In this document: in pieces, positions 15,310-23,834 of the stretch
Position numbering within the stretch: position 1 is the first letter of the stretch
Layout of the letters: each line of letters begins with the position of its first letter
NCBI GenBank assembly: GCA_023284085.1
Contig: JAKVHY010000001.1
Span: forward strand, 186,001 to 250,000
DNA: 64,000 bases
Source of the DNA: Shewanella benthica
GTDB taxonomy: Bacteria > Pseudomonadota > Gammaproteobacteria > Enterobacterales > Shewanellaceae
Direction of reading: 5' to 3'
Translations under genes and position numbers: made by a program
The notes under the pieces: model-generated
Seen by the model: only the letters and a program-made list of their open reading frames with translations
Databases searched by the model: none
Told to the model about the DNA's origin: nothing

Positions 15310-18120
15310 ATGTCTGCTTTGAAAATGTTTTTTTGCATAGTTAGTGAAACAAAAGCTGATGAGGTTACAGTACATAGAGAGCTAAATTCAATTTACACTT
15401 TGTGGAACTCTGAAAGTTATGATGACAAGGTAGGAATAATTCATATTGGTTTTATCCGACCTAAAGTCCCTAGTTATGAAGAAATACAGCATTTTCATGG
15501 AGGAATACTCGTATCCGCAAGTGTAAAATGGTCATTGCCAGCAGAATATAAAACGAGTAATAAAACTGTATATGTAAGTGAAAAGTACCCTCTTTTTCAA
15601 CTTTTAAGTGGATTTGGTTATTGCATTGAAATAACCGATGACGAAGAGTATTTAAGCGAATCACCAAGTAATGAAAACCCTCTAACTTCTGATAGTAACC
15701 ATACTATTGCATCAGCAGCACTAGATGTACTCGAATCGGTTGCTAAGCCAATGTCTAAAGAAGAAATTTACGGCCATATTATAGAGCGAAACCTTTTCCA
15801 GTTTGGTGCTAAACAACCAATTAATGTTTTAAATGTGGAACTAAACAGACACTGTGAAGGAACAGAGTATAGCCAGGTGTCATCAAATAATTTTTTTGGT
15901 AAAATCAGTGCGGGCCTATTTTATGCACTAAGTTCTTCATCAACAGAGCTTAATGGTTGGTTAACAGATTTAATAGGATCCCATCCTAATTTAGCCGAGT
16001 CATGTTTGAATTTTGGTATATTTGATGAGAAGTCATACTTTAAAAATAAGAAATTCCTGCCTGATACTCAAATACGAGAATTAGAGGTTATCCGTTTCCG
16101 AAAACTAAAAACTACAATAAATATTGAAGACCCATCTGAATTAATATCTATATTACCCGTCAGTATCTTAGATGCTCATATTACTCAATTGGGCTTAACT
16201 GTGAGAACCTGTAATGTTTTTAGTGTGCAAAATATATTTACACTAAAAGATACAATAGGTTACTCATTGCGAGATATGATGAAGTGGCCTAATTTTGGGA
16301 AGAAATCGGCTAAAGATTTATGTGAATTTTTAAATGCTAATGTTGAAAAACTATCATTTTTGTTTCCTATAGATTTTGATAGTAGAAATGTAGACGGTAT
16401 TAATGTTGTTGAAGAAAATATAGAAACAGAACCTACAAAGAACTCTAGATTTGAATATGCTAAAAAAACATCTTTAAAGCTGCATTTTGAAAATTCATTA
16501 TCAATGTTAAAAGATAATGAAAGAATGATATTAGAAAATCGAACTGGCTATCAAGGTCCGGTAAAAACGTTAGAAGAAATTGGTTCCGTTATTGGAGTTA
16601 CTCGTGAGAGAATTCGTCAAATTCAAAAGAAAAATGTTTCAAATATTATTAATACAGAATTTTGGGATGATTGTATCGCCATAAAAATTGGCGAGTTGTT
16701 ACTCAATCGTGAACAACCACTATATTTGGAAATGCTAGAGTTAGAGGATGACTGGTTCTCTGGATTTATAGGCAATTACCAACATTTATCAGCAATTATT
16801 GAATTATTTTCAGAAAACCAGATCCGTTTAATTAAAATTGATGGTGCTATGGTTATTTCTCGCATACATCAAGATACTTGGGATGGTATGGTCTCCTTTT
16901 ATAGGAAATCATTAAAAATAAAGGCTAGTGAACAAAACTGGACTAAGCAAGATATAGATATTACATTCAAAGTGTCATTAGAAAAAGAGGGGGCAAGTGA
17001 ATTACTCCCTTTACTATGGAATACGTTTACAGATAAATTGATTTTTGATGATGCTAAATCTAAAAGTGAAACTCTAATTTCATATGGGAACACGTTATAT
17101 TCGTCAACGCTTGCAGTATTACATCAAGCTGAGTCTCCTCTTCATTTTAGTATTATTGCTGAACGAGTTTATAATCAGTTTGGTAAAACTGTTACAGCTC
17201 CTCAAGTGAATTCGTGTCTGCATAAAGTAGGAGCCAAGTTATTTGAAAGAGGGGTTTACGGATTACCGAAGTTCAACCCTATTTCAGATGCTACTTGTCA
17301 ACACTTAAGATTGGTAGTTGAAAAGCTAATTTATAGTGAGTCCTTAATGAAGCAATGGCATACTTCTGAATTTTTAAGTTGGCTACAAGGAAAATTTCCT
17401 GCTTTACCTAAACAGCTTAACCAATACCTTTTAAATATGATTTTGGAGCACTCAGAAATATTAACGTATTTAAATAAGAATGTATGGGTTAGATCTGATT
17501 CTAAACAGACCTCTGAAGATAGAGTTGATATGGCTGATGCTTTTACAAAAATTCTTGAAGACTCTGGCACACCTTTAAAAGGTGTTGATTTGAAAGAAAG
17601 GCTAAAAAAAATTAGAGGTGTTAATGAGGTTCTTCAACTACAGCCAACTGAAAGAATGATTCTTATTGGCCCAGATACTTGGGGTCTAATAGACCGAGAC
17701 ATTGGCGGAACAGAGGAAGGTAACCGACTTAAGCTTGATGCTATTTTCAAGCACCTTTTATGCTCACAAAAGGGAATTCATGTTTCTGAGGTAACTAATT
17801 GCTTAATAAGTTACGGGATAGACTCGAGTACAACATCAAGTTATGCATTGCTAAGTTTAGCTCATAGAGATGAGCGTTTTTTCTTAGGTAGAGCGATGTT
17901 TTTAGGATTATCGGAGTGGGCAGAGGATGTACGCCGACTTAATTATTCGCAAGCGGTTAGGAGAATATTAAAGGAGATGGATAGCCCTATGAGTATTGCC
18001 CATATAAATCAGCAAGTTGAGATTTTGACTGGTCTAGACGTAGATGGTACCGTCACTAACCTTTTAATTAATCAAGGGGCAAAGTACAACTCAATAATAA
18101 AGCGTTGGGAAAGAGGGTAG
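15310..18120 (+). CDS. 936-aa HARE-HTH / RNAP alpha-CTD-like / sigma-70 region 4-like multidomain protein
   Basis: An N-terminal 110-residue domain is unrecognised. A HARE-HTH domain lies at about 128-200 (SAALDVLESVAKPMSKEEIY, then FQFGAKQPINVL). An alpha-CTD-like helix-hairpin-helix unit is at about 290-345 (LGLTVRTCNVFSVQNIFTL ending NFGKKSAKDLCEFL). A sigma region 4-like HTH is at about 418-440 (TLEEIGSVIGVTRERIRQIQ). The C-terminal 400 residues hold further winged-helix units, one again HARE-like (about 595-645). HARE domains have been proposed to read DNA modification, and fusions with alpha-CTD and sigma4 folds are described for that family. No catalytic motif is visible. Starts 5 nt after the DndE-like gene. 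Likely a PT-reading DNA-binding or transcription-interfering component (inference). Confidence 0.75.
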   Translation: MSALKMFFCIVSETKADEVTVHRELNSIYTLWNSESYDDKVGIIHIGFIRPKVPSYEEIQHFHGGILVSASVKWSLPAEYKTSNKTVYVSEKYPLFQLLSGFGYCIEITDDEEYLSESPSNENPLTSDSNHTIASAALDVLESVAKPMSKEEIYGHIIERNLFQFGAKQPINVLNVELNRHCEGTEYSQVSSNNFFGKISAGLFYALSSSSTELNGWLTDLIGSHPNLAESCLNFGIFDEKSYFKNKKFLPDTQIRELEVIRFRKLKTTINIEDPSELISILPVSILDAHITQLGLTVRTCNVFSVQNIFTLKDTIGYSLRDMMKWPNFGKKSAKDLCEFLNANVEKLSFLFPIDFDSRNVDGINVVEENIETEPTKNSRFEYAKKTSLKLHFENSLSMLKDNERMILENRTGYQGPVKTLEEIGSVIGVTRERIRQIQKKNVSNIINTEFWDDCIAIKIGELLLNREQPLYLEMLELEDDWFSGFIGNYQHLSAIIELFSENQIRLIKIDGAMVISRIHQDTWDGMVSFYRKSLKIKASEQNWTKQDIDITFKVSLEKEGASELLPLLWNTFTDKLIFDDAKSKSETLISYGNTLYSSTLAVLHQAESPLHFSIIAERVYNQFGKTVTAPQVNSCLHKVGAKLFERGVYGLPKFNPISDATCQHLRLVVEKLIYSESLMKQWHTSEFLSWLQGKFPALPKQLNQYLLNMILEHSEILTYLNKNVWVRSDSKQTSEDRVDMADAFTKILEDSGTPLKGVDLKERLKKIRGVNEVLQLQPTERMILIGPDTWGLIDRDIGGTEEGNRLKLDAIFKHLLCSQKGIHVSEVTNCLISYGIDSSTTSSYALLSLAHRDERFFLGRAMFLGLSEWAEDVRRLNYSQAVRRILKEMDSPMSIAHINQQVEILTGLDVDGTVTNLLINQGAKYNSIIKRWERG

Positions 18121-18141
18121 TTATTATTAATATCTTATTGA

Positions 18142-18444
18142 GATACTTCTTTACCAGGTAAGTTAGAATACAAGCTAAATATGCTAAATTTCAGCTGCAT
18201 TAGGGATATTGAGGCAGAGCTTAAACGTTTGGCACAAAAAGCGCGTGCAGCAGGGATACATTTAATCATTGCAACACAAAAACCGAGCGCTGATGTCATT
18301 AGCACAAATTTACGTTCTAACCTCCCTGCACAGTTAGCCTTACGAGTTAAAAATGGCACTGAAGTACTGAATGGCAAAGGGGATGCCTACCTTAAATCTG
18401 AAGGTAAGTTGGTCAGAATTCAATGCGCTAGAGTCTGCATGTAA
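18142..18444 (+). pseudogene. Fossil of an FtsK/HerA-like ATPase, probable DptH (DndH) C-terminus
   Basis: The frame from 18142 to the TAA after 18441 encodes DIEAELKRLAQKARAAGIHL then IIATQKPSADVISTNLRSNL, the diagnostic sensor block of FtsK/HerA-type translocases. It continues PAQLALRVKNGTE and then directly VLNGKGDAYLKSEGK. In intact relatives about 11 residues (of the SRxILDxxGAE type) separate these two blocks, so an internal deletion is visible as well as loss of everything upstream, including the Walker motifs. DptH is the FtsK/HerA-like member of the DptFGH restriction complex that normally accompanies dndBCDE. The remnant sits in the expected neighbourhood. It has an ATG at 18181 but cannot be functional as an ATPase. 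Confidence 0.7.
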
Positions 18445-18516
18445 GTTATTTGCACAAGGATGCGATACAATATTTATGAAAAACATAAATGTAAAATTTC
18501 AAATAAAGAGGTACTT

Positions 18517-20481
18517 ATGAGCGATGAAATAGAAATAGAAGATCTTGTTGAAGAAGAAAAACCAAACTTTGGATCACCAATTATAGGTAACTTTGGCTCA
18601 TTTCATACAAGGGATAGTTTTGAAGTTAATTATTTACTTACAAGCATGAACTTCAAACAGTTAGATGATATTGAAGTGGCATCAGATGCTTTTAAGTTTG
18701 AACAAGTAAACTTTGATGAAATGATCCAAAGAGAAATTGATGAGTCAAGAGTCAACGATGAAATAGTTACAGACTATTTAGAAAGTACATTAAAACAAGC
18801 TCTTTTTTTTCCACCATTAATTGTATCTATAGTTGCATTTGATGATGATAACGTACCTCTTCATAAATATGAGAATTCAGTTGAACATATTGAACGTAGT
18901 GGGAAAATCCCTATGTTCACTAAAAGGTGGGATCGGCACTTTGAAATTGAGTTTCCAATAATAAAAAATGGTTTTGATTATTATAATTCATCTGAAAATG
19001 GTGAACTTAAAATATACCCCCATGCAGCCAAGCTAAAACTTGATAAGTCTATTGTGAAGCTTGTTATAATTGATGGGCAGCACAGATATAAAGCTATTCA
19101 AGAATATTTGCGCAGACATCCTGATGAGAACAAATTCTTGAACATTCCAGTGTGTATATGTTTCTCACCTCAGGCAATGGCAAAAAATGGATCTGAAGAT
19201 ATCCTGGATACGTTACGGAATATGTTTGTAACGATCAATAATACTGGTAAAAGAGTTAGTGGGAATTATTTAGATTTGTTGAATGACAATAGCTTAGCAT
19301 CACAAACTGTGCGTTTGTTGGCCAATAAATGGAAAAAAGAGAATGATGATCCACTACAAAGTAAATTACAGTTTCTGGAATGGAATCAAAGAAGTGATTC
19401 GAAAGCGCGAAGAGTAAATCGCACGCATTCAATCACTACAGTTTCGATGTTGTGTGAATCACTAAGAAAGTCTGTTTTCCTTGATAGTAAAGATGTAGAT
19501 TTTACATTTAATCTACTTGGTCTATCTGAATACAAAAATGAATTAAGTACCGATCAGTTAACTGTCTATGATATTTCTGAAAATGTTTTTTCACATCAAC
19601 AAAAAGTACTACTTTATGAAATAATTGAAAATAGACTGATTGAACCAATCGAAATGTTATTAACATTACCTAGCGTTTATAAGTCAAAAATTGATAGCTA
19701 TAAAATAGCAATCGATGAATGCAATCAGAAATCCCTCAAAGGTGAAAAGGGATATCCAACATTTATTAAAATTATGCAAAACTTTAGTGATGTAGATGTG
19801 AAAAGGCATACAGAAGCCACTAAGGAAGCTAGCGATGAATTTTATAATTTAATCAAAACAAATGAACATCAAGATAATTATACTCGCCTCGTATTTAATC
19901 AAGCCTATTTCCGTTCGTGGGCTTGTATAGCTAGTATTTCTTCTTCTATTTGTAACGATATTACAAACTTTACTCGTGTATTTGTAAATGCTCTTGAAGT
20001 TGTAGCATTTAATGAAAGAAGGAAAACGTTCTCAAAATCTAGGGTTTACAATCAGAATCTACTGTATAAAGGCAGCAAGCCAAATGTTACTTTATTTGGT
20101 AAAGATTGTTGGTTTGACTTAGTAATGATGTGCTTATTAGGCGAGCAAGCACAACAAATATTTAAAGGATATTTTAATACATTAGCGAACTCAGATATTA
20201 TAATTGAAAAATTCAATTCTGAATTATATAAAGCAAACCAACGATTTATGGAGAGATTATCTGATGAAATACTAAAAGACAATCGTAAAAACTGGCATTT
20301 AAAAGAGTATCCATTATCATTTCGTAATCAATTAAGTACGCTAAAAGAAGCTGGCGATGAAGAAAGCATAAAAACGCTAGAAATATTACTTAAAGAGAAA
20401 ACATTTGAAATTTATAAAGAACGTAAAGAATTGTTATCTAATGTTATTGATGTTGATAATTCACAGTTAGGTTTATTCTAA
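18517..20481 (+). CDS. DGQHR-domain protein (DndB-related)
   Basis: ATG 18517 is preferred to 18460 because AGAGG precedes it by 7 bp (protein begins MSDEIEIEDL, 654 residues). The signature IIDGQHRYKAIQEYL lies at about residues 184-198, the motif that names the DGQHR superfamily to which DndB belongs. The C-terminal 300 residues are helical and unrecognised. From memory, PT-associated DGQHR proteins distinct from DndB are a known annotation class of unknown function. The stop overlaps the next start by one base (TAATG), so it forms a two-gene unit with the HEPN-like gene. Strongly AT-rich. Confidence 0.75.
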   Translation: MSDEIEIEDLVEEEKPNFGSPIIGNFGSFHTRDSFEVNYLLTSMNFKQLDDIEVASDAFKFEQVNFDEMIQREIDESRVNDEIVTDYLESTLKQALFFPPLIVSIVAFDDDNVPLHKYENSVEHIERSGKIPMFTKRWDRHFEIEFPIIKNGFDYYNSSENGELKIYPHAAKLKLDKSIVKLVIIDGQHRYKAIQEYLRRHPDENKFLNIPVCICFSPQAMAKNGSEDILDTLRNMFVTINNTGKRVSGNYLDLLNDNSLASQTVRLLANKWKKENDDPLQSKLQFLEWNQRSDSKARRVNRTHSITTVSMLCESLRKSVFLDSKDVDFTFNLLGLSEYKNELSTDQLTVYDISENVFSHQQKVLLYEIIENRLIEPIEMLLTLPSVYKSKIDSYKIAIDECNQKSLKGEKGYPTFIKIMQNFSDVDVKRHTEATKEASDEFYNLIKTNEHQDNYTRLVFNQAYFRSWACIASISSSICNDITNFTRVFVNALEVVAFNERRKTFSKSRVYNQNLLYKGSKPNVTLFGKDCWFDLVMMCLLGEQAQQIFKGYFNTLANSDIIIEKFNSELYKANQRFMERLSDEILKDNRKNWHLKEYPLSFRNQLSTLKEAGDEESIKTLEILLKEKTFEIYKERKELLSNVIDVDNSQLGLF

Positions 20482-21536
20482 TGACCTTATGGAGTGATGA
20501 TGATTATGAAAATTACAATTATATTTTAGTACCTCATCATTTAAAGTCAGAATTTATTGAGGCAGTAACGTGTGGTATGTTCGAAGAGCCTCTTCAGGAG
20601 GTTTGGTTACTTTCCTCTGCTGCTACGGAGCCTAATGATGTTGAGCTGATTTCCAGACTCTTATGTAAAGTTTTTGGTTATTCGAGTAATGATAACAAAA
20701 TTGATTTTGTAGAAATAATTAATAATCACGTCAAGGAAGGCTACTTCAACTTAATACCTGAGGCTTTGAGGTCAATAAAAAAGCAATCAAGTATAGAAAG
20801 TAAAATCCTTGATTCACTCTTCGAATTATTTTACGTAAATAATTTTATAAAAAATTCGATTGTAGTGGATGGACCTATTGGTTCTACAAATGATTGGTTA
20901 ACTGATGATTTGTTCTTTTCGCAAACTATTGTGAAGGAAATTGATCTGTCATCTTACCAATACTGCCATATAACTGCTGAAATAATTAAAAACAGTAAAG
21001 AGTTAAAGGAATGTATTGCAACTTATAATGAGTTAAATCCTTATAAAAAATTATCTTTTTTGGCATCATACTTTTTATATTGTTGTATCTTTCATATGAA
21101 TAAAAATGATTATTCGCATGCAATAATATTATTGCACAGGGCTGTTGAAACTGTTTTTATTTCCTGGCTAGTGCAGGATCAAGAATTGCATTTAAGTGTT
21201 TTGACTGGTGGAAAATCTAAAGATAATTTTGTATACTTATTGGGTTATATGGAGCGAGTATTAAAAAAACGTTCTTTAACTGATGGTGAAAAGGGTGCAG
21301 TAAAAAATTTAAATACTTTACGCAATCAGTCTAAATTTGCGCATGGGTATAAAATAATTTCGAAAGAGGCTTTTGAAGATATATTCTCAATGCTAAAGCC
21401 ATTGATTTTAAGTGATATTTTATGCAAAGAAAGTTTTGTAAAGTGGGATGCTATCACTCAAACACCCACTGAAATTTATGATTTATTATATAATTACCTT
21501 ACAAAGAATAATTATATTGTAAGGTATGATTGTTGA
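20481..21536 (+). CDS. Candidate HEPN-like protein partnered with the DGQHR protein
   Basis: 351 residues, unrecognised over the first 200. The C-terminal 120 residues are helical and have features of a HEPN domain: a first helix HAIILLHRAVETVFISWL and, about 80 residues later, LNTLRNQSKFAHGYKI. That gives an R-x6-H motif (R281, H288), matching the catalytic RX4-6H motif of HEPN RNases. If so it could be an abortive-infection ribonuclease controlled by the coupled DGQHR protein (inference). Alternatively it is a non-catalytic helical bundle. Its 3' end overlaps dndE tail-to-tail by 38 nt. Confidence 0.5.
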   Translation: MTLWSDDDYENYNYILVPHHLKSEFIEAVTCGMFEEPLQEVWLLSSAATEPNDVELISRLLCKVFGYSSNDNKIDFVEIINNHVKEGYFNLIPEALRSIKKQSSIESKILDSLFELFYVNNFIKNSIVVDGPIGSTNDWLTDDLFFSQTIVKEIDLSSYQYCHITAEIIKNSKELKECIATYNELNPYKKLSFLASYFLYCCIFHMNKNDYSHAIILLHRAVETVFISWLVQDQELHLSVLTGGKSKDNFVYLLGYMERVLKKRSLTDGEKGAVKNLNTLRNQSKFAHGYKIISKEAFEDIFSMLKPLILSDILCKESFVKWDAITQTPTEIYDLLYNYLTKNNYIVRYDC

Positions 21537-21876
21537 TTAAATATGAAATGCCTCTATTCAAATGTAATTTAAAGAACTCAGTAAAGTGCACACCAGGCAG
21601 GTGTGCACTTTGTTTTTGAAACGCCTGACGCAATACACCTAAATAAATATCAGAATATTCACCCGCAAATACTTTCCAGCTCATTTCAACATTACTGTCT
21701 GACGGAATATCTTCAACTGGTGGCACAGTATCTTCGGCGAGCGACATGCAAAGTGCCCATCGGCACAATACATTCCAATTTTCTATACCGGTTTTCTTCT
21801 TTAAGCGGATCAATTGCTGCTTTTGTTTTTCAGACAGTTTAATTGAATCTATAGTATGGGGAGCGTGATCCGTCAT
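21499..21876 (-). CDS. dndE: DNA phosphorothioation protein DndE
   Basis: 125 residues with the DndE pattern: IKLSEKQKQQLIRLKKKTGI near the N-terminus, NVLCRWALCMSL, a VFAGEYSDIYLGVLRQAF core and FFKLHLNRGISYL at the C-terminus. DndE is part of the DndCDE modification complex and in known systems binds nicked double-stranded DNA. The start overlaps the dndD stop by one base (TAATG), so translation is coupled. Its last 38 nt overlap the convergent HEPN-like gene, and a plus-strand terminator hairpin is embedded in its coding sequence. Confidence 0.92.
   Translation of the reverse strand: MTDHAPHTIDSIKLSEKQKQQLIRLKKKTGIENWNVLCRWALCMSLAEDTVPPVEDIPSDSNVEMSWKVFAGEYSDIYLGVLRQAFQKQSAHLPGVHFTEFFKLHLNRGISYLINNHTLQYNYSL
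21583..21616 (+). terminator. Perfect hairpin and T-tract inside dndE, likely terminator of the convergent operon
   Basis: Arms AAAGTGCACACC (21583-21594) and GGTGTGCACTTT (21600-21611) are perfect 12-bp complements around AGGCA and are followed on the plus strand by TGTTTTTG. It lies 47 bp after the HEPN-like stop and within the dndE reading frame on the other strand. Confidence 0.75.
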
Positions 21877-23834
21877 TAAAAATACCCCTGTGTAAAGGTT
21901 GATGATTGCAGTTGTTCGTCAAAGATAATGTGATATTCGCGACAGATAGAAGGCTTTAATTGGTCATAATAGCTACCGACAATTTCTTCATCAGTTGAAA
22001 GTAAGATGACTTGTTTCCCTGCATAGGGGAAATAATTCTTGATTAACTTGGTACGATGCTTTCCGTCTAGTCGGCCTAACGGCGTATCAATGACTGTAGG
22101 TATTTCTTTGCCTGAAGCCTCAGCGAGTCCCCACAAAACTGCAATAGCTAGTAATTGACGTTCACCAGCAGATAGTCTATTTGTGGGCATCTCGTTGCCA
22201 GCAGAATCCATAAGCGAAATAGAAAAAGTAGTAGGGCAAATTTTAATATTGCTGACTAATTTACTTTTCCGATTTAAATCATAAAAATTGTCTATTATGT
22301 GTTTCTCTAATGATTCAATATTTTCTTGTATCAGTTTTAACGAAAATGACTGCATCGTGGTTTTTAGTTTACCAATGTGTTCCGCCACTTGAATTGAACG
22401 CTTTTGTTCAAAGGTATCTCTACTCTGCTGGGTGAGAAGGTTGGTATAACGAGTATTCAGCACTTCATCTCTAGCTTGGTTTTGTTGCAATGACTGTTGT
22501 TTTTGTTTAATTAAAACCAAGTGATTTTTTAGTTCGACTTCGTAGCTGGCAAGTTCAGTGAGTAAGTGTTGTACTGTTTCATAATCCGGAATAGATTCTA
22601 GCTTTTTCTCGAACAAGGCTTGTTGTTCTAATAATTGTTCTTTTAGAGAAAGTAAGCTCGTACGAGCTTTTACATCAACTGCTATTTTCTCATCAAGTCC
22701 GTTAAAAATGGCAATGTTTGTACCCAAGTAGCAGGGGGTGTCAGCTAATGCTTGACGCTCAATAGCCATAGCTGTCATAGCTACTTCAAGCGATTTTAAA
22801 GTACTTTGAGACACGCTTTCTTCGATTAATGTTTGTTTGATTGTGTTCTCATATTCGCTAATTGCGTTTTGAATCACATGAGCTTGAGTGGCTTTCTCTT
22901 CTTTAATTACTTGCTGTTTAGTACTACTTATTAGCTGACTAATTAATCCAAGTGGCCCAGCTCCAGCATCGAGCTTTACTCGCTCTGTAAGGTTAAATTT
23001 TAGCTTTTCTTCAATTGCCCCTAATTCAAATTTAATATTGTCACGCTCATCAATAAGGTGGGCACCGGCATAGCGTACCTTTTGTCTTGATTTATTGATG
23101 TTTAGGTTACAATCGCTTGCCTGTTTTTCAAGTTCAGCAATGTCTTTTTTAAGTTCTGACACTAAAGTGGTTTGATCGGCAATTTCAACTTCTAACGCAG
23201 CAACTTTATGAATGACTGAAGTATCTAGGTTATCTGCTTTACGTTTACGTTCGACATTACTTAAATCGATTTGTAATTGAGTTAACAGATCGAGTCCTAG
23301 CAGATTTTCGATACCTGTTCTTATTAGTTCTGAACTACGGTCTGGATTGGCTAAATCTTCTATTTTTTCACCATCAAAGAAAAACAGATCAGACAAGCTC
23401 AATGGGATAAACTCATTGACGAATTCATCCCAATATTGACTTAGGTGTGAATCTTCTTGCTGGTTACAATACACTACGACTTTATCTTTTACTTCTTTAA
23501 GGTGTGTGTTCCAAGAACGCAGCACCGTGAACTCATTGGTGGTAGTTTCCGTTGTATGAGTAAATGTAAGCGATAGCTCAACAATATCGTTCGCTTCTGC
23601 GTATCGGTTTTTAGTTGTGGCTAAATAAGCCCCATAAGCTTGATGTCCGCGGTTTGAACATTTAGCATGTTTACCATAAAGCACTAACTGTAAAGCGTCT
23701 AAGAAGGTTGTCTTACCACCACCATTTAGGCCGCCAAGTAGGATGATTGGTTGCTCTTCAGTAACTGATAAATCGATTTGGTGACGACCTTGATAAATGC
23801 CAAAGTTTTCTAAAATTAGTTGTTTAATTATCAT
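21876..23834 (-). CDS. dndD: DNA phosphorothioation ATPase DndD
   Basis: 652 residues, SMC-like. Walker A GLNGGGKT at residues 35-42, then KCSNRGHQAYGAYL typical of DndD, long coiled coils, an ABC signature RLSAGERQLLAIAVLWGL and Walker B region IDTPLGRLDGKHR in the last 110 residues. DndD supplies ATPase/nicking activity during sulfur insertion in characterised systems. The start overlaps dndC by 11 nt. No CxxC zinc hook is present, unlike its paralogue at 12930-14912. Confidence 0.95.
   Translation of the reverse strand: MIIKQLILENFGIYQGRHQIDLSVTEEQPIILLGGLNGGGKTTFLDALQLVLYGKHAKCSNRGHQAYGAYLATTKNRYAEANDIVELSLTFTHTTETTTNEFTVLRSWNTHLKEVKDKVVVYCNQQEDSHLSQYWDEFVNEFIPLSLSDLFFFDGEKIEDLANPDRSSELIRTGIENLLGLDLLTQLQIDLSNVERKRKADNLDTSVIHKVAALEVEIADQTTLVSELKKDIAELEKQASDCNLNINKSRQKVRYAGAHLIDERDNIKFELGAIEEKLKFNLTERVKLDAGAGPLGLISQLISSTKQQVIKEEKATQAHVIQNAISEYENTIKQTLIEESVSQSTLKSLEVAMTAMAIERQALADTPCYLGTNIAIFNGLDEKIAVDVKARTSLLSLKEQLLEQQALFEKKLESIPDYETVQHLLTELASYEVELKNHLVLIKQKQQSLQQNQARDEVLNTRYTNLLTQQSRDTFEQKRSIQVAEHIGKLKTTMQSFSLKLIQENIESLEKHIIDNFYDLNRKSKLVSNIKICPTTFSISLMDSAGNEMPTNRLSAGERQLLAIAVLWGLAEASGKEIPTVIDTPLGRLDGKHRTKLIKNYFPYAGKQVILLSTDEEIVGSYYDQLKPSICREYHIIFDEQLQSSTFTQGYF

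Noticed and set aside
18142-18444. Complete small gene of unknown function
   Set aside because: The sequence is a slice of the ATPase sensor region and shows an internal deletion; no motif is complete enough for function.
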